NCBI GenBank assembly: GCA_963529855.1
Contig: CAURZK010000001.1
Coordinates: 372,001 to 436,000, forward strand
Direction of reading: 5' to 3'
Source of the DNA: 34-65-8 sp963529855
GTDB taxonomy: Bacteria > Pseudomonadota > Alphaproteobacteria > Sphingomonadales > Sphingomonadaceae
Length of the DNA stretch: 64,000 bases
The notes under the pieces were generated by a model. It saw nothing but the letters and a program-made list of their open reading frames with translations. It was not told the origin of the DNA and searched no databases. The first letter of the stretch is position 1. Each line of letters opens with the position of its first letter. The translations under genes were made by a program, and so were the position numbers. Below are positions 45,957-53,145 of the stretch, in pieces.

Positions 45957-48155
45957 ATGACGGCTGAAACTCTGGCATCCTACGAGTTGGAACGGGCGCT
46001 GCGAGAGGGTCGGAAGCTTGGTGTTGCCACGCATCGCGACATTCGGTTGGAAGCGCGAAATTTGAATGCGGACCTGTGGGTTTTCATTTCTCGCGAAGAT
46101 AATTCCGCCCCAGTCGGGGGGCTCGGATGGCGCGTTCCCCTTTTCACGGACGAGGCGGAGATCAGCCGGATGAAGGCCGGCGGGCTGCTGCGCTTCGTCA
46201 GCCGCAGCCCGTTGGGGCGCCACGAAATCACAGTCGAAGCTTGCGACGGCGGCGAAGCGCTGTTCCGTCTGTCAGTCCGATTCAAGGCAAAGCGATCGCT
46301 CCACATTCCCTTCATGCCCCGCGATCTGATCGTTTTCGGGCCTGGGGCTCGTTCGAACCGGCCAAAGGGCAAGATCGAAGCTCGGCAACGCCGGCTCAAT
46401 ACGGGGCAATGCTATTTCAACGTGGATGAGCCCGCAATCGGCAAGGTACTTTACCTTCAGGGACTGACTGCCCTCAACGACTACTTCGCCGCCACGGGCA
46501 CCAAGCCGGAAAGTGCGGTGGGCGGGCTGTGGCCGGAAGTTGGCTATCTGCCCCCGACGCAGCCCCTGGACGCTGCGACAGCGTTGCCTGAAGGGCGCGA
46601 CATCCTTCTTGGTCAGGCGTATCTGCTGATCCGGCGCTTTGGCGAAACCGATGAAGGCGCCTCCGCACGCCAGTTCCTCGAAATGCTCGGTGCGATCTAC
46701 CCGCTGCTCGAGCGCCCCGATGCGCCCTTCCGCGACTGGGTCGACCGCTCGCGCCGCACTCTCAGCGATCTGGCGACCAGCCCCAAGGCGCGCACACGGC
46801 ATGACGGGCATGTCTACGTTCATCCTTACACCGCATCGGAAAACCCGGATTCTATGGTGCAGCTGTCACTGCTGGCGGCCGTCCACGACTGGGGCGCGTG
46901 GAACGGGCGGCGCCACCCGATCGAGCGGGAGATACGAAACGGGCTGCGCGGCTTTTACGACGCCAAGCTCAAAACCCTGCGCCGCTACTTGCCCGACGTC
47001 AGCGCGGAAAAGGACCCCGACGCCGTCGACAGCTGGTACCTGTATCATCCTCTGGCCATGCTTGCCGATCTTGCCAGCAAGGGAGAGGCCGAGGCGCGCA
47101 AGCTGCTGTTCGACAGCATCGACTACGGCATCAAGGCCGCACACCATTTCGATTACCTGTGGCCGATCCAGTTCAAGATCGACACCTTTGACATCATCAC
47201 GGACGTCGCCGCCGATGACCGCGGCCAAACCGACGTCGGGGGGATGTATGCCTGGGTCATGCTCCAGGCCTTCCAACTCAGCGGAGAGCAGCGCTTCCTC
47301 GACGAAGCTTGCGCCGCGCTCGAAAAGGCGATGGGGATGCGCTTCGACCTGAATTATCAGGCCAACTTGACGGCGTGGGGCGCAGCTGCCTGCATCCAGC
47401 TTTGGCGCATCGATGGCGACCAGCGTTACCTGACCCAAAGCTACGTCTATCTCGCGAGTTTCTTTCACAACGCCCAGATCTGGGAGAGCGAGATCGAACA
47501 TGCGAAGCACTACAGCAATTTCATGGCTGTGACTTGCCTGCAGGACGCGCCCTACATGGCGATGTACGAATGCTTCGACAGCTACGCCGCGTTCGAACGA
47601 TATCTCGACCTGGGCGGGCCGGACTTGGCCCCGGCCGTCAGGCTGCTGGTAAACGAATATTGCCGTTTCGCCTTGAGCCGCGCGTGGCATTACTATCCGG
47701 ATACGCTGCCGCAAGGCGTTCTGGCGCAGGACGACATCCGCAACGGCCATATCGATCGCGAGCTGTCGTTTCCGGTAGAGGATCTATACCCCGACGGGCA
47801 GCCCGCCGGCCAGGTGGGGCAGGAAATCTACGGCGCTGGCGCGGCGATGGTATTCGCAACCCGTGCTTTCCACCGCGTTCCTGACATGCCCTTCCTGATC
47901 CACAGCGACCATTTCCTGCGTGCCTTCAGCACCGACCAGGATGGTGCCGTGGCATTTTCTCTCGATGGCCCGAACGGTTGGCTGGCAAAGGTCGCGGTGG
48001 TGAGCAAGGACGGCAGGAAGTCGGGGCGAACCAAGTTCACGCTGGAGGGGGCAGACGGCAAGGTCACGCCTTCGCAAGCATCGGAAGATGCGCAAGGACT
48101 TATGTGTCTGTACGAGGTGCCCGCACAGGGGGCCTACACCCTGCGCTGGCAGTAA
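45957..48155 (+). CDS. Large cytoplasmic protein, probable alpha/alpha-toroid fold, unassigned
   Basis: A 732-residue protein I cannot assign. There is no signal peptide or membrane helix. The first 160 residues look beta-rich, ending with FNVDEPAIGKVLYLQ. Residues about 175-620 are a long helical series rich in Trp, Tyr and His (RHDGHVYVHPYTASENPDSM, KAAHHFDYLWPIQF, SRAWHYYPDTLPQ), which resembles an alpha/alpha-barrel of the glycoside hydrolase, lyase or epimerase kind. The last 90 residues again look like beta strands. A weak ribosome site (GAGAGGA) precedes the ATG. It diverges from the frmA-fds operon and is followed by small stress-type genes. A carbohydrate-related role is only a guess. 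Confidence 0.7.
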   Translation: MTAETLASYELERALREGRKLGVATHRDIRLEARNLNADLWVFISREDNSAPVGGLGWRVPLFTDEAEISRMKAGGLLRFVSRSPLGRHEITVEACDGGEALFRLSVRFKAKRSLHIPFMPRDLIVFGPGARSNRPKGKIEARQRRLNTGQCYFNVDEPAIGKVLYLQGLTALNDYFAATGTKPESAVGGLWPEVGYLPPTQPLDAATALPEGRDILLGQAYLLIRRFGETDEGASARQFLEMLGAIYPLLERPDAPFRDWVDRSRRTLSDLATSPKARTRHDGHVYVHPYTASENPDSMVQLSLLAAVHDWGAWNGRRHPIEREIRNGLRGFYDAKLKTLRRYLPDVSAEKDPDAVDSWYLYHPLAMLADLASKGEAEARKLLFDSIDYGIKAAHHFDYLWPIQFKIDTFDIITDVAADDRGQTDVGGMYAWVMLQAFQLSGEQRFLDEACAALEKAMGMRFDLNYQANLTAWGAAACIQLWRIDGDQRYLTQSYVYLASFFHNAQIWESEIEHAKHYSNFMAVTCLQDAPYMAMYECFDSYAAFERYLDLGGPDLAPAVRLLVNEYCRFALSRAWHYYPDTLPQGVLAQDDIRNGHIDRELSFPVEDLYPDGQPAGQVGQEIYGAGAAMVFATRAFHRVPDMPFLIHSDHFLRAFSTDQDGAVAFSLDGPNGWLAKVAVVSKDGRKSGRTKFTLEGADGKVTPSQASEDAQGLMCLYEVPAQGAYTLRWQ

Positions 48156-48207
48156 TTGTCGGGAGGCCGCGCACGCTACACGCGGATTTGCTGCCGCGTT
48201 CGCACGA

Positions 48208-48429
48208 TCAGTCGACAGGCCGCACGATCCACAGGTCCCGGTCCAGGCGCGCGCGTTCCAGATGACACAGCTGCGTCCCGCTGCGCGACAGGGTCGCTCG
48301 GGTGCCCGACGCCACACGGCCAGCGTGTTGCAGGGCGCCGGCCGCGCTGGTCGCCTCGAAATCCACCGTCCAGCGAGTGCCGTCGATATCGGTATAAGCC
48401 AGCGAGTATTCGAATGGCGGCCGCTTCAT
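48208..48429 (-). CDS. Small hypothetical protein, 73 residues
   Basis: A 73-residue soluble protein starting MKRPPFEYSLAYTDIDGTRW and ending DRDLWIVRPVD. The composition and beta-rich pattern look protein-like, and the frame is preferred over an overlapping 99-codon frame on the same strand that has a random-like composition. There is no strong ribosome site at the ATG at 48429; a TTG at 48456 is an alternative. It follows the CBS gene on the same strand by about 25 bases. No family recognised. Confidence 0.5.
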   Translation of the reverse strand: MKRPPFEYSLAYTDIDGTRWTVDFEATSAAGALQHAGRVASGTRATLSRSGTQLCHLERARLDRDLWIVRPVD

Positions 48430-48452
48430 GAGGGAATGTCTGCTTGCCCGGC

Positions 48453-48839
48453 TCAAGCGAGGACCGCCGATGCAACAGGCGTCATCGCTTCGAGGGACTC
48501 GCGGTTGAGCGCGCCGATCAATTGACCCCGGGTATTGACGATTGGCAGCAGTCGCCGCTGCTTATCGGCCATGAGTTTCATCGCCTCGCGCGGCGGCGTT
48601 CCCTCGATACAGGTATCCACCTCGCACGTCATGTAGTCGGCTGCGCGGGCAAGCCAAGTATCCTCGCCAGCAGCGATCATGCGCGTAACGATGTCGAAGG
48701 CCGTAATAATGCCGACCAACTGGCCTTCGCGGGTTACCGGCAATATATCGGTATTCATGTCCCGCATAATCCGGGCGACGGTTTCCAGGCTATCGGTAGC
48801 CCGAGCTTGCGGGGTTGGATCTGCGGACCACCGTATCAT
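48453..48839 (-). CDS. CBS-domain protein
   Basis: A 128-residue protein consisting of two tandem CBS motifs: DSLETVARIMRDMNTDILPV...GIITAFDIVTR and GTPPREAMKLMADKQRRLLPI...GALNRESLEAM. Stand-alone CBS pairs bind adenine nucleotides and act as energy or redox sensors. AAGGAGAG lies just upstream of the ATG. It is divergent from the hemerythrin gene across 336 bases holding several repeated half-sites. No partner enzyme is fused. Confidence 0.85.
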   Translation of the reverse strand: MIRWSADPTPQARATDSLETVARIMRDMNTDILPVTREGQLVGIITAFDIVTRMIAAGEDTWLARAADYMTCEVDTCIEGTPPREAMKLMADKQRRLLPIVNTRGQLIGALNRESLEAMTPVASAVLA

Positions 48840-49175
48840 GAAGGCTCTCCTTGTGACTTGTCCGCCGGGAATTGCCCCATCGGCAGCCCCGCTTCACTAA
48901 CCTGGCTTAGAAATTGGCATGGAGACCGGACGACCCGATGCGAACACGGGGCGGAACGATCAGAAAATCAATACTTTTTGTGGGATTACCGTGCGTGGCT
49001 AACCTGTCAGCCAAATCGGGCAACTCGGGGAAATTACATAGGTTAGCATCCATCTTGGTTAGGGAGCCTCCACCGGGTCATTTCGTCGCTCCTAAAGCAC
49101 GGCTCGGCGGCGCAAGGAGGGTGTGCCGGAACGCTCGGTTTGGCCGCTCCGTCCTCCATTCAAAGGAGAGTAAAA
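48840..49175. other. Intergenic region with repeated GGTTAG/CTAACC half-sites
   Basis: This 336-base gap separates the divergent CBS and hemerythrin genes. It holds ACTAACC at 48897-48903, GCTAACCT at 48998-49005, its exact inverted copy AGGTTAGC at 49040-49047, and GGTTAG at 49057-49062. The GCTAACCT/AGGTTAGC pair is a perfect 8-base inverted repeat 34 bases apart. The same core makes a palindrome at 53072. An AT-rich stretch (48961-48985) might be part of a promoter. Confidence 0.45.
49128..49153 (+). promoter_or_regulatory. Weak EcfG-type promoter candidate before hemerythrin gene
   Basis: GGAAC at 49128-49132 and CGTC at 49150-49153, 17 bases apart, match the general-stress consensus GGAAC-N16/17-CGTT except for the last base. 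It lies 22 bases before the hemerythrin ATG, which leaves a short leader. Pattern-based only. Confidence 0.3.
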
Positions 49176-49673
49176 ATGGCGACCCGAACCGACACCGACG
49201 CAACCCATATTCTCACCCAGGATCACCGCACCGTCGAGGATCTGTTCGAAAAGTACGAAAAAGCACGCGGCATGGAGAACAAGTCGCAAATCGCGATGCA
49301 AATCTGCAATGAGCTGAAAATCCACACTATTCTGGAAGAAGAAATCTTCTACCCCGCGCTGGAGGGGAAGGTGGAGGAAGACTTGCTGCGCGAAGCCTAT
49401 GTCGAACATGATGGGGCGAAGATGCTGGTCAACGAAATCGCCGCCGGCTCGCCCGATGAAGAATTCTATGATGCTAAAGTAACCGTTCTCAAAGAACAGA
49501 TCGAACATCATGTCGAAGAAGAGGAAAAACAGAGGGACAACATGTTCCAGCAGGCCCGCGCCAGCGACGTTGACCTGAATGCGCTCGGCCGTGCAATGCT
49601 TGAGCGTCGCGAGGAGCTGGAAGCTCTTGCGGCCGACGGAAACCTGCCCCCTGCCGAAATGAAAACCGCCTGA
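49176..49673 (+). CDS. Hemerythrin HHE cation-binding domain protein
   Basis: A 165-residue four-helix diiron protein. The metal ligands follow the hemerythrin pattern: HILTQDHRTVEDLF, IHTILEEEIFYPAL (H-xxx-E), YVEHDGAKMLV and IEHHVEEEEKQ. Such proteins bind oxygen, nitric oxide or peroxide and are often induced by stress. AAGGAGAG lies just before the ATG at 49176; an upstream in-frame start at 49140 is unnecessary. It has 72 residues of acidic, Glu-rich C-terminal sequence that may be flexible. Confidence 0.92.
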   Translation: MATRTDTDATHILTQDHRTVEDLFEKYEKARGMENKSQIAMQICNELKIHTILEEEIFYPALEGKVEEDLLREAYVEHDGAKMLVNEIAAGSPDEEFYDAKVTVLKEQIEHHVEEEEKQRDNMFQQARASDVDLNALGRAMLERREELEALAADGNLPPAEMKTA

Positions 49674-49820
49674 CCGGTGGGAATTGGGCCGCCAGTCGCC
49701 TCAGGCTTTGTGACAGAAGCCAAGGCGATTGGCTGGCCGCGCGGGCTGCACCAGCCCGCAGCGCCCGCTATCACCTTGATCAAATACCGGTCCAAAAGAA
49801 GCATATACGCGGCACGTGGC

Positions 49821-49846
49821 GGAACCCTACACACCTCGTCACCGTT
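49821..49846 (+). promoter_or_regulatory. EcfG-type general-stress promoter
   Basis: GGAAC at 49821-49825 and CGTT at 49843-49846 are separated by exactly 17 bases, an exact match to the alphaproteobacterial EcfG consensus. It lies 70 bases before the GTG start of the HWE kinase in an otherwise empty 243-base gap (49674-49916). This is the strongest such site in the window. Confidence 0.6.
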
Positions 49847-49916
49847 AGTTTGCACAATGCCCGAAAATGGCGATCGCGCCCATTGGCGCCGTCGCACCGG
49901 ACCTAGGCGGTAGCTT

Positions 49917-51971
49917 GTGGAAATCACCAACGAAGTCGCCAATCGCCCCCCGGGGCAGGCAACGGATTTCATTTCTCCGCTGTTGGCGGAATTGGCGACT
50001 TCCGACGACTCCGAAGCATTCAAACTGGTTTGCCGGAATCTGGTGGACACATGCTCTGCGCAGTCGGCGGGGGTCAGCATAGTCGACGAACAAGCTTTGG
50101 CAGAACGCATCAAATGGGTGTCTGTCGAGGGGATATGGGCCGACCGCAGCGATTTGACCTGGCCGGCCAACGCCTGTTTCTGCACCCCGGCCCTGCACTC
50201 GGGCCGACTGACGGTGCTCGACAATCCTGCGCCTGAATTTGCTGCCGCCCGAGCGGACCCGCCGATCGGCGAGGTCATGCTCGCCCCCCTGGTAATCGAT
50301 GGAGTGGTACGCGGCGTGCTTTGGGGTGCGACGCACGACCAGGATGTCAGGCTCAATCCCGCCGACCTCCAGCGCTTGACCGATTTGTGCAATCTGGCGG
50401 CGATCGGATATCGGTTATCGGCCGGAGAAGGTTCTGCCGCCCGGCAGGAAGGGTCTGCGAATAATCCGCAGCTCGATACGCTGCGTGCGGCGCTGGAAGG
50501 CGAACAGGACCTCACGCGCGCACTGCAGGCAATCTTGGGCCTGGCACGAACCATTACCGGCTCGCCCAGCGGGTTCCTGGTCCTGGGCGATCAATTGGGC
50601 GAGAGTTCGCACGCATTCGTCGCGCAAGGGGCGGCAGAAGATTCTCCGCTTATGGCATACGTCGCCAGTCCCGAAGGCGGCGACGCGTGTCTGCAGGCCG
50701 TCGCAGCCGATGGCCGGGTCGAAGTCGAGGACCTGGCAGCATTCGAAATCGGCCAGCTTCCGCTCGGCCAGTTCTTCGCGCTTGGCGAAGGTATTCGATC
50801 CTTCCAGGCGACCCCGATCGTCTCGCGTCGCGGCAAACTCCTCGGCGTCCTGAGCACCCAGCACGCAGTTTCGCGGCGAACCAGCGCGGCAGAGGGGGCG
50901 ACGCTGGATCTGCTCGCAGCGCTCGCGGCCGACTTCATCGATCGTTATCGCTCGCAGGAAACGCTCATTGAAAGCGAAGAACGACTGTCTGCTGCCGTAA
51001 AGGTGGGCCGTATCGGGCTATGGGACTGGGATGTTCGCAGCGGATCGGTCCACTGGTCGGACGAACATTTCCGGATGCAGGGCTACGACGTCGGTGAAGT
51101 CATCCCCAGCTTCGAAGCATGGGTGGCCCGTATTCACCCTGACGACAAGGATGAGGCTGTTGCCGCGGTCAACCACGCGATGGAAACCCGCAGCGTATTT
51201 GCGCATGAATTCCGCAGCCTCCACCCGAACGGGGCAGTTCGGTGGCTCAGCGGCCGGGGGCGGTTCTTTTACGACCAGCGCGGAAACCCGCTTCGTATGA
51301 TCGGTGCGATGATAGACACCACCGACCAGCAGGAGGCGATGGCCCGCCAGCAAACCCTGGTCGCCGAACTGCAGCACCGCGTTCGCAACATCCTGTCGAT
51401 CGTTCGTTATGTCTTCACCCGGACGATGGAAATGACGAGCGATACCGAAGATGCCCCACGGCATTTTCGCGGACGGCTCGATGCCCTCGCCCGGACTCAA
51501 GTCGTGGTAACCCAGTCGCTCGATGGTCTTGCCGACCTCGATACACTGGTGCGCGATGAACTGTTCAGCGTGGGCGAAAGCGAAAGCGAGCGCATTTCGA
51601 TCGGCGGACCGGACGTGGGCCTCGATGCGACAGCCGCAGAAAACATCGGACTGGCCCTGCACGAGCTGACCATGAACGCGGTCAAGTACGGTGCTCTGAT
51701 GTCTCCGACCGCCACGCTCAGTGTCACATGGGACATTGAGCATACTTATGATGGCAGGCGGCACCTGAGGCTGACATGGCTCGAACGCGGTCTTCCGCTG
51801 GTTGCGATCACCGGCAGGCGCAATGGATTTGGCAGAGAGCTGATCGAATCTGGCCTTCCCTACACGCTCGGCGCGCAGACCAACCTGGAATTCGGGCCGG
51901 GGACAGTCTGCTGCCGCATCGCGCTTCCACTGGACCAGGAAGGCGGGCTGGATCAAAGGGTTGCACGATGA
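49917..51971 (+). CDS. HWE-family sensor histidine kinase with two GAF domains and a PAS domain
   Basis: A 684-residue soluble kinase without membrane helices. Two GAF-like domains (about 20-155 and 190-345) precede a PAS domain (about 355-475, with GLWDWDVRSGSVHWSDEHFR and FYDQRGNPLRMIGAMIDTT) and an HWE kinase core. Phospho-acceptor His487 lies in LQHRVRN, the N-box is LHELTMNAVKYG, and the family Trp-x-Glu is in LTWLERG. Translation starts at a GTG. The stop overlaps the start of the next gene, a response regulator (ATGA), so the two are a coupled pair. HWE kinases often feed PhyR/FAT-GUY regulators of the general stress response. Confidence 0.92.
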   Translation: MEITNEVANRPPGQATDFISPLLAELATSDDSEAFKLVCRNLVDTCSAQSAGVSIVDEQALAERIKWVSVEGIWADRSDLTWPANACFCTPALHSGRLTVLDNPAPEFAAARADPPIGEVMLAPLVIDGVVRGVLWGATHDQDVRLNPADLQRLTDLCNLAAIGYRLSAGEGSAARQEGSANNPQLDTLRAALEGEQDLTRALQAILGLARTITGSPSGFLVLGDQLGESSHAFVAQGAAEDSPLMAYVASPEGGDACLQAVAADGRVEVEDLAAFEIGQLPLGQFFALGEGIRSFQATPIVSRRGKLLGVLSTQHAVSRRTSAAEGATLDLLAALAADFIDRYRSQETLIESEERLSAAVKVGRIGLWDWDVRSGSVHWSDEHFRMQGYDVGEVIPSFEAWVARIHPDDKDEAVAAVNHAMETRSVFAHEFRSLHPNGAVRWLSGRGRFFYDQRGNPLRMIGAMIDTTDQQEAMARQQTLVAELQHRVRNILSIVRYVFTRTMEMTSDTEDAPRHFRGRLDALARTQVVVTQSLDGLADLDTLVRDELFSVGESESERISIGGPDVGLDATAAENIGLALHELTMNAVKYGALMSPTATLSVTWDIEHTYDGRRHLRLTWLERGLPLVAITGRRNGFGRELIESGLPYTLGAQTNLEFGPGTVCCRIALPLDQEGGLDQRVAR

Positions 51972-52354
51972 AGCCCCCAGCCGCGCCCCAACGTGTCCTG
52001 ATCGTGGAGGACGAATATTTCATCGCCGCCGACCTGGCGAAAGTGCTCAAGGGCAATGGTATGCAGGTCATGGGCCCCGCGGCCACGCTCGACTATGCGG
52101 ACGCCATGATCGCGCGGGAGGGCCTTCCCGATGCGGCCATACTCGATGTCAACGTGGCATCGCGTCTGTCGTTCGATCTCGCGGCCGATCTGGTGGATCA
52201 GGATGTCCCCGTGATGTTCGTCACCGGTTACGATGGCTGGCATTTGCCCGGCACGTTCCGCGGCTACCCCCGCATCACCAAGCCCGCCCGGCCAGAACAT
52301 CTGCTGACGATTCTCGCCGAAATGATGGAGAATAGCCATGCTGACCCAGCCTAG
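51968..52354 (+). CDS. FAT-GUY-type single-domain response regulator
   Basis: A 128-residue receiver domain: acidic pair Glu14-Asp15, phospho-acceptor Asp60 (AILDVNV), Thr86 in MFVTGYDG and Lys105 in RITKPA. The PVMFVTGYDG loop followed by FRGYPRITKPARPEHL closely follows the FAT-GUY pattern of sphingomonad SdrG and PhyR-type regulators. There is no output domain, so it acts by protein contact or as a phosphate relay. It overlaps the kinase by four bases and the next gene by 17 bases. Confidence 0.9.
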   Translation: MKPPAAPQRVLIVEDEYFIAADLAKVLKGNGMQVMGPAATLDYADAMIAREGLPDAAILDVNVASRLSFDLAADLVDQDVPVMFVTGYDGWHLPGTFRGYPRITKPARPEHLLTILAEMMENSHADPA

Positions 52355-53054
52355 CTCGTTACGAGAGAACGCGGCGAGCGTGATGCGGCGGTTGACGGCA
52401 TTGGCGCCGCTCAGCGACCAGGAACAGGCGCTGATCGAACGCGCGGCTCGGAATTTCCGGCGAGTGGCTGCACGAACGGAAATCGTGCGCGAAACGGAAC
52501 GACCGGTTCGCCCCTGCCTGCTGTTGCAGGGCTGGATCGGCCATCAGCGCATCCTGCGCGACGGACGCCGTCAGATCGTGGGCTTTACTCTGCCCGGCGA
52601 AGTTTTCGGCCGGCACCACATCTCCCAACGCAGCGCAATGCTGACCCAGGTTGCCCTGGAACCGGCGACTTACTGCTTCGCCCCGCCGGCCAATGGTGCC
52701 GAAAACCTGGCGCGCGCCTATGCGCGCGATCAACTGGCGCAGCGCCTGCACATGGTCGACAACGTCGTTCGCCTGGGGCGGATGGACGCCCGCGAACGCG
52801 TGATCGACATGCTGCTGGAAATCTACGAACGCCTGTCGCTCTCAGGCGAAGTCGCGGGAACCTCGTTTCATATACCGCTGACGCAGGAATGCTTCGCTGA
52901 CGTGCTTGGCCTCACGCCCGTTCACCTCAATCGCACGCTGCAGTCTGCCCGGCGCGACGGAGATCTGACCTGGCAGGGGAAGCGCGTTGTTTTGCACGAT
53001 CCAGCCGCGCTGGCAGCGCGGGTTGGACGGGCGCTGGCTGGTGATCGTATTTGA
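52338..53054 (+). CDS. Crp/Fnr-family transcriptional regulator
   Basis: A 238-residue regulator with an N-terminal cNMP-binding-like beta roll (GWIGHQRILRDGRRQIVGFTLPGEVFG), a dimerisation helix (about 125-165) and a C-terminal winged helix-turn-helix (LTQECFADVLGLTPVHLNRTLQ). The N-terminal cysteines needed for an Fnr iron-sulfur cluster and the cAMP-contacting motif are absent, so the signal is unknown. It overlaps the response regulator gene by 17 bases, giving a kinase-regulator-Crp operon. A perfect palindrome and a TATAAT lie just downstream. Confidence 0.88.
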   Translation: MLTQPSSLRENAASVMRRLTALAPLSDQEQALIERAARNFRRVAARTEIVRETERPVRPCLLLQGWIGHQRILRDGRRQIVGFTLPGEVFGRHHISQRSAMLTQVALEPATYCFAPPANGAENLARAYARDQLAQRLHMVDNVVRLGRMDARERVIDMLLEIYERLSLSGEVAGTSFHIPLTQECFADVLGLTPVHLNRTLQSARRDGDLTWQGKRVVLHDPAALAARVGRALAGDRI

Positions 53055-53071
53055 CCGCCATGTTCCCAGAT

Positions 53072-53092
53072 TAGGTTAGGTATACTAACCTA
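53072..53092. promoter_or_regulatory. Perfect 8-bp inverted repeat, candidate operator
   Basis: TAGGTTAG (53072-53079) and CTAACCTA (53085-53092) flank the five-base centre GTATA. The site lies 18 bases after the Crp-family gene and about 54 bases before the PAS-GAF kinase start. The core GGTTAG recurs in the divergent CBS/hemerythrin gap 4 kb away. The protein that binds it is unknown. Confidence 0.45.
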
Positions 53093-53125
53093 TGATAAAA
53101 CAATGTGTTCTGGACTAATCGGCGA

Positions 53126-53131
53126 TATAAT
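53126..53131 (+). promoter_or_regulatory. TATAAT -10-like element upstream of second HWE kinase
   Basis: An exact TATAAT occurs 15 bases before the kinase ATG. No good -35 sits 16-18 bases upstream, so a promoter here would depend on an activator, and the palindrome at 53072 would fall near -52. Support is weak. Confidence 0.3.
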
Positions 53132-53145
53132 CATAAGCGCCCAGC

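Noticed and set aside
48176..48475. A 99-codon reading frame overlapping the 73-residue gene on the same strand
   Set aside because: Its residues are rich in Arg, Gly and Pro with no domain pattern, typical of an out-of-frame GC-rich reading. The 73-residue frame looks more protein-like.
48953..48980. GGAAC in the CBS/hemerythrin gap
   Set aside because: The position expected for CGTT reads TTTT, so it does not fit the EcfG pattern.
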